Made by a program: the position numbers and the translations under genes. The notes under the pieces were generated by a model that worked only from the letters and a program-made list of their open reading frames with translations, did not search any database and was not told the DNA's origin. This document shows positions 36,259 through 49,933 of a stretch of DNA of 64,000 bases, piece after piece (within the stretch, counting starts at the first letter, position 1; the number at the start of each line of letters is the position of its first letter). The DNA lies in contig VZRS01009527.1 of NCBI GenBank assembly GCA_013398055.1, forward strand, positions 134,215 through 198,214, given 5' to 3'. This DNA is from Ifrita kowaldi (Eukaryota; Chordata; Aves; Passeriformes; Cinclosomatidae).

Positions 36259-37837
36259 GTAAAATCAAATATCACTGGCTTTGAATGTATTTTAATTTTG
36301 AATATATTTTAATTTTGTTTGTTATATCTTTTTGCTGTACTAATCTCTGTAAAACTTTGCTAATTCTTGAGCTGTACATTTTATATACTAGGCCAAGTAA
36401 AGCCTATACGTACACTTAATACTGGGAATCAGGTATATAGCTTTGCAGATTTGTGTGAATAGTCAAGACCTAATTTTATATTCCTTGTAACTGTTAGTTC
36501 TGCAGTGCTTGGGTAACTGCAAAGTTTGTTTATACAGTTGCATCAGGCTAATTTACAGAAAGCTAGACTGGTCGAGTGTGATGCTGTGTAGACTTGAATT
36601 CTTTCTAAATTGAATATAGCATAAAGTATACATTGGGCAATTGTAAGAACATAGTCTGGGGTTTCAGTAGGTACATTTAAGAGTGGATTTTAAAAACGGA
36701 AGCCTAATGATTATATTAGAAAGAATGAGAAATTAGGTTTATATTTTGTGGTGCTGCAAACTCAGGCACTGCAGACATAAAAATTAAACTGAAATGATAC
36801 TAAGTTTTGTTCCATTGTGTGAAATTTGAGATTTGAACAGCATGCAATTACTGTATTTCTGTTAAAACTTTAATATGCGTGTTTGACACTGTGAAAGATA
36901 ATACAGCATAAACTCTTTACATGGATTAGAAATTGCTTTGATTATTACAGCAGACTGACAAAAACCATTTAGAGCTTATGCTGCAGGAATATATGTATAG
37001 AGCTGTTTCTCCTCCAAATCATCAGAACCAGAGTGATGCTAAAAGGCAAAGGCTAAGATCTAGTTGCTACCTAGGGCCCCATTTAAGACCATGATAAGTG
37101 TTTACACTTTCTTCTGGGGAGATGTAAACCAAAAGCAAGTACTTAGTTTGGTATGTCTCTTTTGACATTTAAAAGCATTCTGCAGAATTGACAGCTGAGA
37201 AATGCCAGCTGAAAAGTCCCAGTATAAGGAAGCTGTCCTATTGTCTTGAAGAGCTTGAGAAGGACCCTTATATAAACAAACTTTATGTCAAATCTGAAGC
37301 TTTGTTTGAGAAGGTTGGACTTTTTTTCCTCTTTCAGGAGTTTTGTATGTCCTTATGCAAGATTGTATGATGAATTATACCAAAAGACTTAATATTCTGT
37401 TTAGTTATGAGGGCATTAGTTTTGTATCCTTCCTGTGTCTGCATCTATATGCTCTGGTCACATTGCCGTTTTTATTTTTAAAAGATTATTAGTTTGTATT
37501 GTTACTTTGTGTTCATTTATGTGTTAAAGTCAGGTTTAGCATTCATAGCTATAAGACCTTGTAAACAAAGTTAGGTTTACTCTCTTTCTGCCTTTTTTTA
37601 TCATCTGTTACCAAAGCCTCTGCTATATTTCAGTATGTATGTGGGAGTGGTTTGGAATTGGGTTTTGTTCTTTCTCAAGTTTTGTCAAACACTTGCAAGT
37701 AAATTGGAAGTCAACTGATGTGCTTAAATAGGAAAGCTTGTAATTATTTGCTGTCTTTGAAGAGATTACTTCAGATTGCCAGGTACTTATATTGTAGATG
37801 GAATAGTCAAAATCTGGAGGTTTTTACATTTTATGGG

Positions 37838-37878
37838 GTTTTTTTGTTTGTTTTTTGTTTTTTGGGTTTTTTAAAAAT
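37838..37878. repeat. T/G-rich simple sequence
   Basis: GGGG and GGG separated by long T runs, intronic. No further meaning seen. Confidence 0.65.
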
Positions 37879-40717
37879 TCTTTTCTGTGGATACATCTCT
37901 CTTTAATAGAACATGTGTGCATCAGCCTAGCAACACCCAAGGTGTGGTTAGAGTCTATGCAGGACAAATATGCCATTTTTTCACAGCCGCCTTCTTCAGC
38001 ACTGGGAGGTGCTTATCACTCATGACCACTCTTTCTTATCATGGCAATCCTGGTCCTACTACAGTATTAAATATTAGATTTACATTTATCCCTTAAATGC
38101 TGTTTGTTGGGACTAAATGAGCATGTAAATTCACCCATTGTCTGGTAGAAATGAAGTAGACTGCCTAGTACATTTTTCTGTGTGTCTGTGAGCATTTTGT
38201 TCTTTTCCTTGGGTTTTTTGTTGAAGATGTCCTTGGCTGGAGATAATATGTCTCTACATAAGTCTAGATCCAGACTTGTTCCCTGAGTTCCGTGTTACAA
38301 ATTGGTGTGGACAGAAGGAAGGGAAAAGTGAAGAAAATGAAGTAGTTTTTTATATTCCTAAAAAAGAGAAGGATCGGGATAAACTGTTTTGACCATTGTG
38401 GATTGTATTAGACCAGTGTATACACGGGATTTTTTTCCACTTTGCTATCCAAGTGTTTCAGTACAGTTATTTGAATTCCAGAGTCATTCCCTCCAATGCC
38501 TCAGCAGAGTCATTTCCCCCTTTCAAGAGCAACTTATTATTTTGCAGTTTGTATTCTAATACTTGAGATTCCTTCCGTCCTCCCTTCCCCTGTGCATGGG
38601 CTGGACTCTGTAACTGGAGACCCAGCAGCGTTCTGTGAATCAATTTTCCCAAAAGTGAACTGAAGATAGAGCTGTTGTACATCTTCTTTGTGACAGTGAC
38701 ATTCATCTAGGAAAGTTTTTTGTGATGAAATGGGGGTATTTTTTCTTTTTGTTTCATCCAGCTTCATTTGCCTTCTTACTTTTACTATATGTTATCTCTG
38801 ACATTAATCACAATTGGTTTAATACTCTTTATTAGCTAAGTGAGTTGAATCTGTGTATTTGGCTTTCCAAAGCTAGGCTGTGGAAACTGATGTTATGGTA
38901 ATACCTACATATTGCATTGAGTTTGGGCTGTATTAGGGCATTATTCCTAAAACAGATGATGTCTCCTGCCATAGTGTAACACTTAGAGACATTCTGAAAT
39001 AGGTAGTCTTTCAGAACATGGGTTGCTGTGTGTGACTGTAAGATGATGTACAAATAGCAAATGGGCTTCTTTCAGAAAGAAGATTGTTCTCTGTTCGTGC
39101 CACACCAGCCTCGAGTCACAGGCTCAGTTTAGATTTAGAAAGTATGTATTGTCTTCTGTCTGCTGTTGTAATCTTTTGTGAAGAAAGAGCAAATTGAGTG
39201 TATCCCTAGCTGCTTAAACTGGGGTTCAAAAAGGCTTACCCTCTCTGCAAGCTAGAAATGTGCAGCTCTCTATAGACGAAACTGATTTATAGGAACTTTG
39301 TTCAAATAAATTGTTTGGAAGGTGAACTTTCCTGAAGCTCCAGTTGATGGAAAAAAAACAAAACAAAGGGGAAAGGGTTCCTTTTCCCTCCCGTTTCCCA
39401 GGAAAGTTTGAGTAACTGTAGCTGCTTGTTTCATGAATCAGGCTTAAATCACACGCATCACATGTGTCAAACAGTATAGAGTTTGTTACAAGCATGGCTT
39501 TTGCCATGTGTGTTTGTTTAAAAAATTATTATTATTTCTTGGTACCATCCTGAGCTTTTGAGACTTGACAGGAAGGAAAATCTTGCATGATAATGGACAC
39601 ATTTAATATCTATTAGTTAATGGAGGTCCTCAACATTTCCTGCTCTTGCTGATTAGATTAGTGTGGCTGGTTTGAATTCTGCATACTTTTCAGCAATTAG
39701 TTTTAGCTAACTGAATGATTTCAGCATTGCATTTTATAAATGAGTATTGGTTTGGGCTTTTTTTTTTCTAGGACTTGTTACTGTTGTAAATTCTGCCATT
39801 TCTGTTTGTAATCAGAACTCATATGAGGTATGTTCAGTTTAAAAGATCATGAAAATGGAATATTTAATCTCAGCTATTAGTTAAGAATGTAATTCTCTTG
39901 AGGGAATACCAGCTTACTGTCAAAAATGATTTAAAGGTTGCAGATCTGTCTACTGAAGTGATTGTTCGAAATCAGAACAATTTTTCCTCCTCCTAGACCT
40001 ATTAGGATAGTATTTCTTGCCATGAAAATTGATACTTCAGGTAACCCAGTATTTTTATAACTCAATTGCACTTGATCTTAGCCAAGGGGACAAACATCTG
40101 ATCCTCTCTGGAACTGGTGTCAGTGTGCCCCTTGCTCTTCTCATACTGAAGCCAAACAAGCTCTTTCTTTGGAGGATTCCCAAAACTACACAGATCTCTC
40201 ACAATACTCAAAAATGCTCACTGTTCCTATTTAAAGTAGGAATATTGACATATGTGACAAGCAACTTAAACATGAAATACCTGGATCTTCCTGTCTATTG
40301 TGCTTTGTGAGGTTAAAATAGATTTAAACTATGAAATGTTCTAAAGCTGCTTTATGTGTGAGTTTGTGGTTTTCTCCCAACATGAAATGTAATAATGGGA
40401 AGTGAAATTCCTCACACTGTACCATTACAGCCATTGGTACCCTGTAGCAGTCAGGGTTCTCTGTATGATTTCTGTTCTGAATTATTGGCCATCCAGCATG
40501 GCTCTTAATTTAATGTCTTTTTTGTATAGTAAGTAACCACAAAGTAAAAATTTCACCTGTGCTGCTATTTTGGGAAGAAGGGAAAAACAAAACAAAACCA
40601 TAGAACCAAAGGATCTTTTGTCTGCCCTCCCTAACCCACACCTGTATTAGATAGCAATGAAGTGTTGCCCATAAATCCCGAGTTTTGTTGGTGGGACCTA
40701 CAAGGGGTATGATCCTG

Positions 40718-40825
40718 TAGCACCAAAGTGGTGGTACAAACAGGAGAGCTAAGGTTGTGTCTGACTGGTATTTTGAGCAGTAGAGTTCCAGTAGTGATGT
40801 GGGTTCCATTCCCAGTCCTGCCAAA
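40718..40825 (+). repeat. Possible ancient tRNA-derived SINE trace
   Basis: TAGCACCAAAGTGG (40718-40731) resembles an RNA polymerase III A box, and GGTTCCATTCC (40802-40812) differs from the canonical B box GGTTCGANNCC at one base. The latter sits in a T-arm-like hairpin (GTGGG...CCCAG, 4 of 5 pairs), followed by TCCTGCCA, which resembles a tRNA acceptor 3' strand. The A-to-B spacing is longer than in a real tRNA and no matching 5' acceptor strand is evident, so it is not a working tRNA gene. It might be a MIR-like remnant or chance. Confidence 0.25.
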
Positions 40826-43800
40826 TGTGGGTTTGTGTAACTTCTTCTTTGTGGTTTTTGTGTGGTAGGAGAATGCTGCTGGATGTTGTTCTAGGGTAAG
40901 ACACAACGTTGGTTTATCTTACTCTGCAGGTCACTATATACTGAAAGAGGAAGAAAATTGGCTTGTTAGTCTAGTGACAAGTCTAGGACTCCTTATACAG
41001 CATCGGGTCTGGGTACCAGGAGAATTAGATTATTGAGGGTCTCAAAGATATTAGTAATTTAAGAATGAATAACAAAAATTTAAGTACAGTTCAAAAAACA
41101 AGAAAGATTCTTTGAGATGATGGTATTGGTCAACAAAGTCCTAAAAGAGGTTAAATAGAATAAATAGGTAATGTATGTATGATCACCTGGCTTTCATCGT
41201 TAGACTTTACCTTGTTGTTTGAACTACTGGAGTAACAGGTGTTTTTCTGCATATTTGTGCAGTGTAGTACAGGAAAACCTGAATTACTTGGCTGCAATGT
41301 GGAACATTCAACAGGATTTAGTAAAGTTTGATGTTCTGATCATACAAATGAATTCTGTACCTATTTCATACATTAAAAGAATTTTTGTATATGTTATTCT
41401 GTGGGAAATTGTAATTGCTCTCTAATTCAGCAATTCCATTGAAATATTTCTCAGTGTAAAGAACGTTACATAAGTAAATATCATGGACTTGCTTGAAAGC
41501 AAATGAACAAGAAGCCATAATTTGTAATGAGGTAAAAATAGTGGTTAGGTATTTTCTTACCTTTGTGTTCACAATCTTTCTGTAGCCAATTATTTTACCA
41601 ATTACTAATGTGAATTTTCTTGTTTGTTTTTTATAAAAAGATACATGCATACTTCAAATGTAAATGCACTTTAGTTTGACTTATCTGTGCTTCTAGAAAC
41701 TATTCTGCGTTAATTGATATGCATAAAATGTTTGAGCTATGCCTTTTGTTATCAGTGCCTTTGTAACTTAGAGTCACTGTTAGTGTAAGAATTTGCTGCT
41801 TGGGACAACTGGAAGAAGTTCTTAAAGCAGGTTAATATGGGATGGTTTTAAACAATGGTGATTGGTGTGTAGTGCCATGTTGTTGTGCTTTTGGTGAGGG
41901 CAAGACTCAGAGAGGCTGTTTCTAACAGGGAGTGGAAATAGTTTTGAGAATGGGGGAGAAGACTGACGGTTTTGCAGAGATTTGCATGGGCCAGATAAAA
42001 GCAATGGGAAGACAGGCATGTCCAAATGGTACTCCTTTCTGCTTCAGGAATCCTGTGACTATTGGTCAGGAAAAGGGGTTATTCATCGTGATTTGTGATT
42101 TGGTCCACTCTGAGTATGTTTGCAGGGAAATAATTTTCCAGGCCAGTTCGTCTTTAACACCTCTTGGTACTAAATAAAGCTTCTGGCAATCACAGCAAAG
42201 CTACCCTCTGGTTTTTGCCTAAACTGGTGAGAGTAAATAGTGGTTAAAAACTAGTGTAATGTAGCAAAGGCTAAGCAAGAGTTGTGAAGAGTTTTTAGCT
42301 CTTCAAGCTGTTTTTCTGAAGGGGTGAGATTATGGGTTTGCTAACCAGTCTATTTGTCCCAGACATGCCTCACACCCAGTGTTGGTAACTATTTTGTCAG
42401 GTTCCTGCAGGCAAATCAGAGGATTTGCATGAAGGGCTTTTTCATTGGCAACTGGAGTTGGCAACAAAAACTTGCTCTAAAGTATTTGTTACTGTGGAGC
42501 AGCATCTCATTGTATTCCTTGGCAGGATAGACATAACGTCTGGTTTGCTCATTTGAATGTGAGGGAGGAATTAAAAAGTTGCCCAGAAAATTGTAAAATA
42601 TTCTGAAGAGCACAATTTATTTATTTTTTCAGATTCTATTTTAATAGGTCAGGTTATGCACTTTTCATTTCTTAGTTGTTGCCATTGCTAAAGAGTTTCA
42701 ATCTGGCATTGATTTTTCTTCTCTAAAAGTAACAGTCCCTGTTTTTTTATTTGGTCTTCTGCTAATTTCCAAATGCAGGCAAGCTTTTAATAAAGAGATA
42801 CTGTAGTTATTGTAACTTGAACCGTCTAGACTGCCGTTCTGAAGGTGTAGCTGCAGTAGTATTTTGGAGGAGTGCATAGTTTAGACCTATTACAATAAAA
42901 CTTGAATGTAAGGCCTTCTTTCCAAAAGTGTTGTAATATCTTGAGATTCTAATCATAGCAAAGAAGTATTTAGTGAAAAAAGTGAAAAATGGTGACTTTT
43001 GAGGTATTAATAAAGTGCATAGAAATATTTGCATGTTTTTTGCTATATTGAGAACACTTTTTTTCCTCAGAGATGGTTAGAATACAAAGTTTGCCATCTT
43101 TGTAATGTACTTGTTATAGCTGGTGTGATTGCTAATATTTATATCTTCGCATTTTAGCTATCAAATTTAGAGGAAAAATAGTTTTAAAACTGCTTGCTAA
43201 TTTCCCATATTATTTATCAATTTAAAATTCTGTTCAACCTTGAAGTCCTTTCTTTCTCCACTAGAAAGGTTTCTGCTTGGTTTGAACATTACTTGTAATA
43301 TGTTTTTATCTTCTGTTTAGAGTGTAGCAGATTTGTGGGATAAAATGACCGGTATTTGTGAGTTAGAAAGACTTCTTAATATGATGAAAACATAGGATAT
43401 AACTTAAAACTTGGTGCTAGTTATTTTAATTCAGTTTCATCCTTTGGATTTTTAAGCAGTAATTCCCCCTGAGTTTTCCTGCAAATAAGAACTGTATGTT
43501 GAAAGAACACAAACATGTGTATGCCTGTATATAAATGCATACAAGTTATATAGAAAATGTGAGCTTATTTTGTTTTTAAATGGTCACTTATCTAATGTTA
43601 ACAGCAGTAGGCATATAATGAAATGACAGTGAGAACAGTTCTTTGAAATAACTGCACGAGGTTGGAAAGGAAATAAAACATTCCTGTATAAACAAACACT
43701 AATAAAGAGAATTCTTGCAGTAAAATACACTGCTGAGAAACTCAGGGCAGCAGCTGCTGCCTGGCAGCCTCTGCCTGGAACCCAGCTTCAGGTGCTGGAG

Positions 43801-45451
43801 CAGAGGCCAAGAAATCTTATATTGGGCAAGTGAGGGGCTGTGAGACTTCACAAAACACAGGTGAACTCAGGATGGGCATAAATCACAAAGCAAGCTGTGT
43901 GTGCCTTCATGCCCTTCTGCTGCTAACTTCTAATAGAAGAATTTTTATTACCCATTTAAATAACATTAATTATACCTATCTCTTACTCAGAACAGATCTC
44001 TAAGAAGAACTGAGAGCTTTTGTAATTAGATAGAGGCATTTAAAATAGTTAATGGCTTTAATTTGGTATGTTTTCATTTTGTATGAAGTATATGTAAATA
44101 TATGTTTTGAATGTATGGGTGAGAAAAATATAGTGTACAATCTCAGAGATTGATGGTAGTTGTCTTCTCTGTTTGTTTGCCCACATACTTCTAATACAGC
44201 TTTCTAGTGGGAACAAGATGTTTCTTTCTCTTTTAACATTTGTTTGGATTTTTGTCCAATGTGCATCTCATTGTATTGTATTGCTTTCTGCTTCTAGATA
44301 GTCTCTGTACTAAACTTTCTAAGTATTTCCATCAGAAACAGGAACCCCCATTTTCTGTGTGACCAGCCTGATGAAATGATGAGTCATATGAGACTCCTGC
44401 TTTATAATGTGTTCAGTTAATTGAAATTTCTTCACATCTGAAAAATGGCAAGAAGATTCTGTGATGAATTCTGGTTTTGTGGGGAGTGTTTGTGATATTG
44501 AGCAGGTTGTGCCTGCTCAGAACTTGCATCTATGCTTCAGCTTTTATTGTGGAGCTGAAGTATCTTGCATGTAAGAAAGTCCAAAAATTGGGTTTCAGAA
44601 GAACATTTTGTGAATAGCACAGGCCAATGTGTGTGGTGTTACATTAAAAAGAGACAAAGCTTGTGAAACACCTTGTCACTAAGTCTGGTCAAGTTTTAGT
44701 GAGGTGTTTTTGAAGGAGGAAATGAAATGCAGCATTACCATATGGGACTATCCAGGAGTTACTTTGGTAAAGAATGAAGTACCTTCTTAAATACCTGAAT
44801 GTTCATGTTTATATATCTAAAGAGATAAGAATAAACTTTGCTGCAGGAAATGTGCAGAAGCTCTTTCTATATGAAAGCTGATTCTACTTCTAAAGGATTG
44901 GATATTAGGTTGTTTGATCAATTGATGTGAAGCCTGACTGGTTCCAGAAATGGGGAACTTTAGGGACTAATTCTTCCAGGTGTAGTGTAAACTTGCTGCC
45001 AGTTGTATCTTGTAAACAGTATCCGCCAGCTACTCACAGCTGATTTAAATTCTTCATATAGAAGTTGTTTACTGTGACTTAACTTTAAAGTTGAGCATTT
45101 CCTGTTCATTAGTGTGAGATGTTTTTCAAGCATGTCATCTATAATGATTAATCAGATATCTTAGTTCCTTTGTAGAGGTTTACAGTGAATCATGTTTTTC
45201 AGCCTCAATATAAAGTGTGTCCAAATGGTGTTGAGTTCCTCTTCTGGTGTAGAAATAGATTCAAGATGTTTTAAATACAAATCTGTTTAATTAGGCATTT
45301 TCCTTCAGAATTGAAATGTTTAATGAGAGAAACTTGCCAGTCCAGAGAGTAATAATTCTTTGCTTCATGTCAGTAACACAGTATTTAATCTCTGCAAATG
45401 AGATTTTCAGATGTATTGACTTACCACTGTTATTAGAGTGGTACAAACAGG

Positions 45452-45563
45452 CAAACCTTCGGCAGAGTTACAGGATAATCTGACCAACATCAGCAAATTG
45501 CTACTCAGTACAGCAGGCTTATGGGCAGTAGCTCTCAAAAAGTTACCATTGCAAAGGGTAGAA
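45452..45563. repeat. Left copy of an N-flanked imperfect direct repeat
   Basis: The 112 bases from CAAACCTTCGGCAGAGTTAC to GGGTAGAA recur at 45566-45626 with 51 bases fewer in the middle and a C-to-T change (GTTACAGG here, GTTATAGG there). The copies are separated only by the N at 45564 and one A. The intronic location has no effect on coding. Either a two-unit tandem repeat with a deletion or two alleles placed in series by the assembler. Confidence 0.9.
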
Positions 45564-45564
45564 N
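45564..45564. other. Single unresolved base (N), assembly join
   Basis: A lone N sits exactly between the two repeat copies. A single N between overlapping ends is a common way for a scaffolder to record a gap of zero or negative estimated size. Confidence 0.95.
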
Positions 45565-45565
45565 A

Positions 45566-45626
45566 CAAACCTTCGGCAGAGTTATAGGATAATCTGACCA
45601 AGAAGTTACCATTGCAAAGGGTAGAA
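45566..45626. repeat. Right copy of the N-flanked imperfect direct repeat
   Basis: This 61-base copy begins CAAACCTTCGGCAGAGTTAT, jumps from CTGACCAA to AAGTTACC with a single G between (52 bases in the left copy), and ends GGGTAGAA, after which the sequence becomes unique. Confidence 0.9.
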
Positions 45627-47012
45627 CTGAGAACAACATTCTACTTACATGGCATGGTGCTGCCTTGAACAGGAAATGAGAATTATTCTTTAGAGACTTT
45701 AGTATGAATTAGTATTAGTGTGCTACTCAGGCTAACATATCCTCCTCCTCATCAGGCTTAGTAAGCTCGCCCAGTACTATGCTAATGTGGATTTACTGTT
45801 TGCTAAACTGGGCAAACAAGCCTGGATGTCTGCATGGCAGTGGTTTACTTATTGGCCAAACACTGAATTTCTTTTGCAGTAATTGGGAATTTGACAGACA
45901 GCTTTTGTTTCGGTCACTGTTATTTCTTTAACATTGAAAAATTCTCATTGGTGTAGAGAACCATGAATAATTACTTCAAATTTAAAAGTTTGAAGAGTTT
46001 TTAAAGTTTTCAAGGGTTTAGTGTTTGAGTCTCCAGTATGATTCTTAGTAATAATGATTTTGTAGATCATGTCTAATTTGCCATTTTACTTTTAGTGATT
46101 ATTGCTTAAGACTGTAACCTTCAAAGCATAATTGAAGTTCTGCATTTCCTGCTGCTTTTACAAAACAAGCTAGAGGCAAGGTCTTGAATAGTTAGAGCTT
46201 ACTGGAGTTATTCCTGGCTGTTGCTGTGCCTGACATGCAGAGGATTGGTATTTTGGAACAGAACAACCTCACTGGCAGAGCAGAGAGAAGAAAAAAGTTC
46301 AATAGTCTTAATGTGCGTTGGCTTCCAACATGGACACAGTCCTTAAAGAGGCTATTTCTGGGAAAGGAGATAGGATTTGAATTTACTGATTATTTGTAGT
46401 CATTTTCTGGATGAAAACCCTTTATGCATATGCAACATACCTTTGAACAAGACAATTTTTTCCACTTTGCAAGCGGTTAAAGCTACCTTACTGTGGAATA
46501 TCCAATATGCCATCAGTAAACGTAATTTCCTTTGTCCAGTTTGGCCCTTGTACACAAGCTCTCTGTGAGGTAGATGCACCTTTTAACTTCTTTGAATCTT
46601 CTTTAATAGAGAAGACTGGATGGATATCAAAAACAGTGAAGAGAAAGTGTTTCTCATTTGTTTGCTACATGATGTAGGGAGGGCTGTCCCATAAAAACCC
46701 AAGGAGCAGGACTCTTGTCTGCTGCCAGTAGGACCTGAAAAGGCTCATACTGGTGTCAGGTATCAGGACAAAGGAACTGGAAGGTCACTGCAACAAATTC
46801 TTGCTGAAGAGCGTGCTCCAGAAGTTCAGGTACAATGTCTTGGTCATGAAGTTTGAGGAGGTATTTTCTCAGGCCTGTGATATCAGCCTGCAGCTTTCTG
46901 TCTCCAAAACCAGTGAAGTTCTGTTCTCTTTTCAATCTTTTAAACTTCTACTTTATTATTATCATCCTTCCTGACCATTAATTTAATTTCTGTTTGAATT
47001 AGCATGAAATAC

Positions 47013-47042
47013 TAATTATACACATATGTATATGTGTAATTA
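47013..47042. repeat. Short near-perfect palindrome
   Basis: TAATTATACACATAT and ATATGTGTAATTA form inverted arms with a two-base centre; the left arm has one extra TA. An AT-rich hairpin or cruciform is possible. No RNA gene is implied. Confidence 0.6.
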
Positions 47043-48189
47043 CGGTAACTTATAAATAAATTACATGATGCTGACTTGCTGTTTCAAAGGAGTGCAAATA
47101 TCTTGCCTCAGTTGTTGCAAGCTTTTCCTATAATGACAGTCATCTAAGCTTATCCCTTAGTCCACTTAGCCTAAGAAATAGTGCATATAAGATACTTTGA
47201 TCCTAAGGTGACCAGCAGTTTTAGATCAACTTTTATCCTCACTATCAGAGGCTTGCTGTTGGGTTTATTTTGTGATCCATGTGGGGACTTTTCATTTTCC
47301 ATTGCAGACTGTTGTTGGGTGGAAGTTTTTTTTACTCTCATTTTACTCTTGTTCTTCAGAATAGATGTGTTCTGCAGGATTTTTCTTGCCTAACAATTAG
47401 CCTTTGAATTACCATAGATTGCGTTGTATGCTGTTTGGAGTTCAGAATGGTGCAAGGGCCTCTTAACAGAAGGGCTTTGCATATTCCAACTAGATGACCT
47501 TACTTCATGAAGCTGTTTAACTTAACACACACCAGGAAAATGTTCTGGCTTGCTCCAAGAAGAGATGCTAGCATTAAAGTACAACCTGAAAGGCACATCT
47601 TTTCCTGTCAGCAAGACAACGCAGTTAGTGGGGCAGATATCTGTTTTACATCGTTGTCATTCGAGCACTTGCCTTTGCAATGAAAAGGGCAGAAACTCCA
47701 GCTTTTGTGAACAAAAGTGTCAGTGGCCCGAATGTAATGTGCTGGATTTAAACTGTGATGGAGATGTGCATACCTTACCTAGTGTGGTGTGTGATCTTTC
47801 ACTGAAGCATAAACAGAGCCTGTATTGTTTTCTCTCTTGGCATATTTTCTTATTTGTGTCCTCAGACATTTCAGATGATGACACTGTAAGATGAGGCAGT
47901 GCCCCTGTTCCAGCCCACTCTGCGAGCACAGGCTGGGTTACATAATCTGCTCCACAGCACTGTACTCTCATTATGGAAAATCCATTGTTTTCTCATACTG
48001 CTTTTTTTTTTTTTTTCAGAAATAGTTTCAGAATTATTTATCATTTTTCTTACCAGCAACTGCATTCTGGTTAAAAGCTGGGGTTTTCTTCTTTCTTCTG
48101 CCATACATACCAGGTAAATGTTTGCAAGTCATATAACTGGTATTTGGGAAGGATAAAGCCAAGGGCAAGTATTTTCCATGATATATTAT

Positions 48190-48270
48190 TGGTTTGGTGG
48201 TTTTTTGTGTTGGTTTTTTTTTGGTGGTTGTTGTTGTTGGGGTTTTGTGTGGTTTTTCTTTTTTTTAATA
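48190..48270. repeat. G/T-rich simple sequence
   Basis: GGTTTGGTGG, then T runs, then GGTGGTTGTTGTTGTTGGGG. Repeated GG doublets on the + strand could in principle form a two-tier quadruplex, but long T spacers make it weak. Confidence 0.65.
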
Positions 48271-49890
48271 TAGCAGAGTTCTGAATGCTCTAGAGGTTAA
48301 TGGATGGGTATTTTTTAATTTCAGTGAATTTTTTTTTTTTTGCTCTCTCCCCCACAGGGATCTAGCATGCTAACAAATACTCTTGGCCCTAAAAGTTGCT
48401 CTTTTTTTATTTCTGAGTTAAAGGAAGGAAAAGACATCCAAAATGCCTCAGCTGCACTGTGAGATCGAGTTGCTCTTACCAAAGGGTACAGAACAGCTCT
48501 TTATTCGTTCTATGTGTTGGGCAAGAATTCAGTAACCTTTATTAGTGATAAATGGGACCAGTTCTTGATGTTGGAACTTTTCCGTGAAAGGGAGCAGTAG
48601 CTCACAAAACCTGCTTAGTTATTCAGGTCCTTATCCAATATCCAAATGAATGCTTGAGTTTGCTCACAAGAAATCCTGGCCTTTATAATTCAGCCAGAAG
48701 CATTTATATGTTGTGTAAAAATGTCTACATAGCATGTAAAAACATGGGTTTAGTTTTTCTTACAACCTGTGCTTGTTCTGTACACAAGTTCTAAAACCTG
48801 ACCAGCAGAATTATGATAGCAATATTACAAAACCTGCATGGAACATAAAGGTTAAAGGGTATGAGAAGATGTGTATTTCCAAAAAACACTCTGACTCAGT
48901 ACTTTCGAAAAACAGTAATTGAAGATAAATGGTTTTGAGCTGAATTACTTGGAAGTGGAAAAATACAGAGATGCTTAGTTGTTTCAAAATCTGCTTCTTG
49001 AAATACTTGACAAGTCAAAAAGTCTTCTTGCTGTGAACCTCTTTAGTTGAGAGAAATAACAATGCAATGTCTACCAGAGCACCTCAAGCACTCCTTGTTC
49101 TCATATGTGAACAAGACATACTCAAGTACCGAATCTCACTTTTTAAACATCTTAACCACATCAAAATAACTTGTTGGAATTTTTCTACTGTACACATATA
49201 AATGAGAATTTTTTACTCTCATGTTCTGAATGAGACATTAGCTGACTGTAAGGTCCAGCAATCATAATCTCAGATGGAGTTTAAAGCTTAATAGCTGTTC
49301 CTTGCTTTAAATGTGACTCTCTTGCTTTTGTGTGTCTTTCTTTTGGGGCCAGTATTATAAGAGGAACGGGGCTTCAAACAATTAACACCTGAATGGTGTT
49401 TTGTACCTAATTGTTGTGATGTAAGACAGCATTTGAAGTTTACTCTTTTAATTAAAGATGTCTGGAATAGTGTTATTTAACAGCATGAATTGTTCTGAAC
49501 TTCAGGTTCCTTTTTTACCAATCTTTATTTGTAGTGTAGTATCAACTTACGTTTGAAATATCACTTTGCTGAGTTTCTATGGACATTAAAGTTTGGGGTT
49601 CAGTAAAAGTTAAGCCAGCTAATTTTCTCCTATCCTTTTCTTGTCAAGTGGTTCTACTCTGTGCCAAAGTTAAAAACTAGATTATCTTTTAGGCAAGAGT
49701 AGTTTGGATCCAATGTTTGCTCACATGACTTGAACTCTTGATATTTTTTGTACAGTTTTTGTAAAAGGTATTTTCTGGTGTTATTTAAAAATACTAGAAA
49801 GATAAAAATGAGCTATCTTACTTGTTTATAAAAAGGAATTTTTAATAAGAAGTGGTTGAATGTAAATGAATGTCCCAATACAATGTCACT

Positions 49891-49933
49891 ATCATATATA
49901 TATAATATATAAAAAATAATATATATAATGATG
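49891..49933. repeat. (AT)-rich tract with imperfect inverted repeat
   Basis: ATCATATATATATAATATAT and AATAATATATATAATGAT are near reverse complements around an A-run. Simple AT sequence. Confidence 0.7.

Noticed and set aside
40718..40825. A functional tRNA gene
   Set aside because: The A-to-B box spacing is too long, the B box has a mismatch, and the 5' acceptor strand and anticodon arm are not formed.
47013..47042. A microRNA hairpin
   Set aside because: The palindrome is too short and has almost no loop, so it cannot form a precursor of the usual 60-80 bases.
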